Origin: Candidatus Hydrogenedentota bacterium
GTDB taxonomy: Bacteria; Hydrogenedentota; Hydrogenedentia; Hydrogenedentales; SLHB01
Length of the DNA: 34,480 nt
Assembly (NCBI GenBank): GCA_019695095.1
Contig: JAIBAQ010000052.1
Location: forward strand, 1 to 34,480
Reading direction: 5' to 3'
Below the pieces are notes generated by a model that was given only the letters and a program-made list of their open reading frames with translations, was not told where the DNA came from and did no database searches. Of the stretch, positions 33,653 to 34,480 are shown piece after piece. Within the stretch, counting starts at the first letter, position 1; every line of letters begins with the position of its first letter. The position numbers and the translations under genes were made by a program.

Positions 33653-34378
33653 TCAGTCGCGCGGGGATGGGCGAGCGAATGTCATGTACAGGCTCATCGC
33701 GTAGTAATAGGCAACGAAGACCAGCGACCCCCAAAGCAGCGGTCGCGCCTCTCCAGGGTATCGGGCGAGCACAGCGATGAGAAGGGCGGACCATATCAGG
33801 GTGAGCACGATGGTCAATCCGCGAAATCTCTGCGCGCGCGAGGGGTACAGGTATTTCACGGGGACAAACACGGACACCGCGAGCGCGACAATCACCGCCA
33901 GATTGGTCCAGGAAGGAAGCTGCATGAAGAAGAGATAGAAGGCCACGACGTTCCAGTAGGAAGGGAAACCTTTGAAGTAGTGATCATCGGTTTTAGCGTC
34001 GGCTTGGCAGAACTGGTAGGCAGATGCCAGCACGATGAGCGCGACAGCGGCCAGGGAAAACTGCGCGGGCAGCAGCCCCGCTTCGTGTATCAGGAAGGCA
34101 GGAACCAGAACATACGTGAAGTAGTCGACGATGTTGTCCAGCAGTGCGCCGTCGAAGTGCGGCAAGACGTCGTGAACCCGAGCCCTTCGTGCGAGGAAAC
34201 CGTCGCACGAATCGATTGCGGTAGCCACAACGAGCCACACAAAACTCGCGACCCATTCGTGGCGGTATACCGCCGCCACGGCAAGAAAGCCCACCAGTGC
34301 ACCGCTGGCCGTGAGCGCGTGAACCGACCACGCGAAAAGCGTTTGGGCCGGTGAAGGCGGTCGAGCATTATTCGACAC
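33653..34378 (-). CDS. pcs: Phosphatidylcholine synthase (CDP-alcohol phosphatidyltransferase family)
   Basis: Membrane enzyme condensing choline with CDP-diacylglycerol to phosphatidylcholine. The CDP-alcohol signature is present as D-S-C-D-G-F-L-A-R, a 12-residue spacer, then G-A-L-L-D-N-I-V-D; this long-spacer form, the following YFTYVLVPAFLI, and FKGFPSYWNVVAFYLFF are marks of bacterial Pcs rather than PgsA or PssA. About eight hydrophobic segments span the 241 aa. It starts with GTG 34378, preceded by GGAG at 8 nt. Presence of Pcs implies that the organism takes up choline. It stands alone, 156 bp before the FKBP gene on the same strand. Confidence 0.92.
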   Translation of the reverse strand: MSNNARPPSPAQTLFAWSVHALTASGALVGFLAVAAVYRHEWVASFVWLVVATAIDSCDGFLARRARVHDVLPHFDGALLDNIVDYFTYVLVPAFLIHEAGLLPAQFSLAAVALIVLASAYQFCQADAKTDDHYFKGFPSYWNVVAFYLFFMQLPSWTNLAVIVALAVSVFVPVKYLYPSRAQRFRGLTIVLTLIWSALLIAVLARYPGEARPLLWGSLVFVAYYYAMSLYMTFARPSPRD

Positions 34379-34403
34379 GGGATCGTCTCCGGTTAGAGGT
34401 TCG

Positions 34404-34468
34404 CGAAATCTGGGACAGACACGTCTTCGCTCCCTGCGGTCGCTCCGCTTGCGTCAGTCCCGATTTCG
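34404..34468. repeat. Long imperfect inverted repeat at the window end
   Basis: CGAAATCTGGGACAGAC (34404-34420) is mirrored by GTCAGTCCCGATTTCG (34453-34468), with one bulge and one mismatch. The GC-rich interior contains GTCTTCGCTCCCTGCGGTCG. It lies upstream of pcs and is another REP-like element. A further copy may continue past the window. Confidence 0.6.
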
Positions 34469-34480
34469 GCTTTGGGCTTC

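Overview
This 34.5 kb window is high-GC, gene-dense bacterial DNA. It reads as part of the genome of an anaerobic, saccharolytic, Gram-negative bacterium. The Gram-negative reading rests on an outer-membrane alginate-export-type porin, a periplasmic FKBP isomerase and a YafK-type L,D-transpeptidase. Anaerobic life is indicated by an NAD-linked trimeric [FeFe]-hydrogenase with its radical-SAM maturase HydG. Glycan-degrading genes beside this machinery would fit lineages such as Hydrogenedentota or other PVC/FCB-like groups. That placement is an inference; no rRNA or other taxonomic marker is present.

Layout. (1) 1-3709: end of a glycan-catabolism block, with a GH38/alpha-mannosidase-like enzyme (cut by the window edge) and a secreted BNR sialidase-like protein. 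(2) 3715-6725: typA/bipA, divergent from a tandem hot-dog thioesterase. (3) 6737-13490: a cell-wall block. It holds a fused serine hydrolase plus DUF1343/NamZ-type exo-muramidase, a small unknown gene, a YafK-like L,D-transpeptidase coupled to a GNAT acetyltransferase, and a membrane-anchored GH3 (NagZ-like) protein with three LysM domains. The three activities of the Bacillus muropeptide-rescue cluster (AmiE, NamZ, NagZ) thus have counterparts here, but two are fused and the NagZ-like one lacks the usual catalytic His. (4) 13673-16555: a 2,4-dienoyl-CoA-reductase-like SDR and a large porin, divergently transcribed.

(5) 16691-24129 (minus strand): one tight hydrogenase operon, in transcription order a single-domain response regulator, hydC (NuoE-like), hydB (NuoF-like), hydA, hydG, a TM1266-family protein and aspA. 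It is preceded by a near-consensus sigma70-type promoter (TTGAAA-N17-TATAAC), with a perfect 9-bp inverted repeat at the predicted transcription start. A divergent hybrid histidine kinase with an MEDS-like sensor (24728-26953) faces it. Together they look like a signal-controlled H2-metabolism module. HydE and HydF are not in the window.

(6) 27219-30538 (minus): surE, a DedA/YqaA-type membrane protein and glmS, closed by a UUCG-loop terminator. An orphan response regulator diverges from surE. (7) 31085-31910: 826 bp without genes, rich in palindromic REP-like elements. (8) 31911-34378 (minus): an M50-type membrane metalloprotease homologue, a periplasmic FKBP isomerase and phosphatidylcholine synthase. 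The window ends in another palindromic element.
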